This document shows positions 62,779 to 64,000 of a stretch of 64,000 nt of DNA, piece after piece. Under the pieces are notes generated by a model. The model saw only the letters and a program-made list of their open reading frames with translations, was not told the origin of the DNA and ran no database searches. Source of the DNA: Candidatus Dependentiae bacterium Noda2021 (GTDB lineage: Bacteria > Babelota > Babeliae > Babelales > Vermiphilaceae); NCBI GenBank assembly GCA_020886235.1, contig AP025250.1, positions 806,001-870,000 of the forward strand, read 5' to 3'. Made by a program: the position numbers and the translations under genes. Each line of letters starts with the position of its first letter. Positions within the stretch are counted from its first letter, which is position 1.

Positions 62779-63240
62779 ATGGTTGAAAGAAAAACATCAC
62801 ACATTATATGTTATGCAGCAATGCTGTTCTTTTTTTTCTTAGATCTAGTAAGTTTTTCATTGTATGAAAAGCCCTTGCTTTACTCATTGCTTGGCTTTTA
62901 TGTTTTATATGCAATTCCTCGTATGCACTATACAGCCATAGGACTCAACACCCTATTGTTACTCGTGTTGAACTTTTTTTATCAAGGTCGGCTTCTTTCA
63001 GCATTGATATTCATAATGCCCACATTGTTTTTAAGCTTACAAGCTCAAAACTATTTGGACGACCACCCCATAATTAGGTATGCCTTACTTGTTGTAATAA
63101 TGGTTTTCAACTCGGTGTTTGTAAATGGATATCTTTGTGAAGTCGCCTTTGACCCTTTGTACACTTTCATACAAATTGCTGGTACACTAGGAGTAATGAT
63201 AAGTTTTTCTTTGATATATAATTTTAGGCAAACAAGGTAA
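62779..63240 (+). CDS. Small integral membrane protein (MreD-like?)
   Basis: 153 residues, about five hydrophobic helices and few charges. Size, helix count and its place beside peptidoglycan genes recall MreD, the membrane partner in cell elongation, but no signature residues were found, so this is tentative. Its last 15 nt lie inside the RNase P RNA. Confidence 0.6.
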   Translation: MVERKTSHIICYAAMLFFFFLDLVSFSLYEKPLLYSLLGFYVLYAIPRMHYTAIGLNTLLLLVLNFFYQGRLLSALIFIMPTLFLSLQAQNYLDDHPIIRYALLVVIMVFNSVFVNGYLCEVAFDPLYTFIQIAGTLGVMISFSLIYNFRQTR

Positions 63241-63580
63241 TCGCTTGTTTATGCACGAAAATTGCATAAACAGGAGGAAAGTCCGGACTCCTAACGAACA
63301 AGGTACCTGATAAGGCTCAAATCAAGTCAGGAAGGTGTAAACCTATGGAAAGTGCCACAGAAAATTACCGCCATTCTTAACCCAAGAATGGTAAGGGTGA
63401 AAACGGGTGGTAAGAGCACCCGGTATGGTAATGCAAATTATCATTACGGGCAAACCCTACCTGGAGCAAGACAAAATAGGCGCGTGTGGTCATTCGTTCC
63501 GGTTAAACGCGCGGGTATGTCGCTTAGATAAATGATTACCAACTTGTAACAGAGTACAGAATCCGGCTTATTGTTTGCCT
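63226..63580 (+). ncRNA. rnpB: RNase P RNA (bacterial class A)
   Basis: Catalytic RNA that trims tRNA 5' ends. GAGGAAAGTCCGGACTCC (P4 side), AAAGTGCCACAGAAA, GGTAAGAGCACCCGG, GGCAAACCCTACCTGGAGCA and ACAGAATCCGGCTTA are the conserved blocks. AGGCAAACAA (63226) pairs with TTGTTTGCCT (63571-63580) as P1; GGTAATC (63236) pairs with GATTACC as P2. The first 15 nt are shared with the upstream gene. Confidence 0.93.
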
Positions 63581-63590
63581 TTTTTTATTT
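63571..63590 (+). terminator. rnpB 3' end terminator
   Basis: The 3' strand of the P1 helix is followed by CTTTTTTTATTT. The P1 helix plus the T-run resembles an intrinsic terminator, ending rnpB before the PASTA gene. Confidence 0.5.
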
Positions 63591-63605
63591 GTACAAGGGT
63601 CCACC

Positions 63606-64000
63606 ATGAATACCACTCAAAAAATACTCTGTCTTGTACCCTTTGTATGTTTTGCTTTGGGCTATGCTCTGATGAGCTACTTTTATGCAATGCCACGGTT
63701 AGTTGCACCCAGTCTGGTTGGCCAAACAGCACTGCAGGCATTATCAACTATTGCCCCTCTTAAAGTTAACATCAAAATTATCGGTCAACGCCAAGAAAAT
63801 GATCTTGAAGAAGGCACAATATTATCTCAAAATCCTCTACCTGACACTGCTATTAAATCAAATCAAACCATTTATTGCATTACCTCAGTAAAACCACCTT
63901 CATTACGAGCGCCCGTAGTAGTGGGAAAAAATTTAGAACAGATAACTCATGATCTGTCATCTCAAAAAATACCTTACAAAATTCATTATGTATCCCACTC
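63606..64000 (+). CDS. PASTA-domain membrane protein (partial, runs off right edge)
   Basis: 131 codons visible. An N-terminal signal-anchor (MNTTQKILCLVPFVCFALGY) and then PASTA modules: PSLVGQTALQAL... through DLEEGTILSQNPLPDTAIKS and a second start APVVVGKNLEQITHDLSSQK. PASTA domains bind peptidoglycan fragments. No kinase domain precedes it, so this is not a PknB-type receptor but a stand-alone PASTA protein. The start is the ATG at 63606. Confidence 0.85.
   Translation, partial: MNTTQKILCLVPFVCFALGYALMSYFYAMPRLVAPSLVGQTALQALSTIAPLKVNIKIIGQRQENDLEEGTILSQNPLPDTAIKSNQTIYCITSVKPPSLRAPVVVGKNLEQITHDLSSQKIPYKIHYVSH

Noticed and set aside
1-64000. tRNA genes, rRNA genes, CRISPR arrays, prophage or IS elements
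   Set aside because: No cloverleaf with a GTTCGA arm, no spaced direct repeats, no transposase or integrase was recognised by eye; a tRNAscan and IS search would settle it.

Overview
The window reads as the chromosome of a small-genome, Gram-negative, probably host-dependent bacterium. Evidence: an Omp85/BamA-type protein with POTRA domains, peptidoglycan genes (MurG, a class A PBP), a type IV pilin with its peptidase, AT-rich gaps, tight operons, and very many short proteins with signal peptides, including ankyrin-type proteins with F-box-like tails. This mix suggests the Candidatus Dependentiae (TM6/Babeliae) lineage of protist symbionts. That is an inference from gene style; no 16S or phylogenetic marker was tested. 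No rRNA, tRNA, CRISPR array, prophage or insertion sequence was recognised.

Layout. 1-3236 (-): polyamine-type ABC transporter potA-potB-potC (potC runs off the left edge) behind a His-rich membrane protein. 3386-9352: a secreted protein, a frameshifted bamA (-), an acylphosphatase-like protein, gltX. 9532-17103: two members of a secreted family, a umuD-umuC cassette, an APC permease, a Cys-rich outer-membrane-like protein with a good promoter, two ankyrin-like secreted paralogues. 17269-19209: rpsU, rbfA, prepilin peptidase, pilin. 20127-26823: folC, ATP synthase I-like, a and c subunits (c is a fusion of four hairpins), a membrane protein combining a Cache-like sensor with a pentameric-ligand-gated-channel-like half, cysteine synthase. 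26867-30466 (-): six secreted genes in one operon, five of them from the same family as the 9532/10053 pair. 30582-38846: metallo-hydrolase, ankyrin effectors, acyl-CoA synthetase, ferredoxin, tmk-holB, a secreted nuclease-like protein. 39104-43688: a structured leader, then two unknown exported proteins and a complete ABC uptake system. 43652-46120 (-): archease-rtcB-thpR RNA repair cluster. 46200-55506: TraB-like exported pair, then a family of three large exported proteins, with a separate ankyrin gene on the + strand between the first two. 55591-60739: dciA, TPR protein, murG, nitroreductase, Cys-rich copper-storage-like protein, metallopeptidase. 60724-64000: class A PBP (-), a membrane protein, rnpB, and the start of a PASTA protein.

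Most notable pattern: five conserved genes (bamA, rtcB, dciA, a TPR gene, the PBP) are each split, and each is restored by adding exactly one base in a homopolymer run (A6/T6, C5/G5, C3, A5, C5/G5). Residual deletion-type sequencing errors explain this most simply, but true decay or frameshifting cannot be excluded from sequence alone. Other points worth a second look are the four-hairpin c subunit, the Cache-channel fusion, a UmuD homologue lacking its nucleophile, an apparent AUA start for the prepilin peptidase, the secreted paralogue families, and the F-box-like tails on ankyrin proteins.
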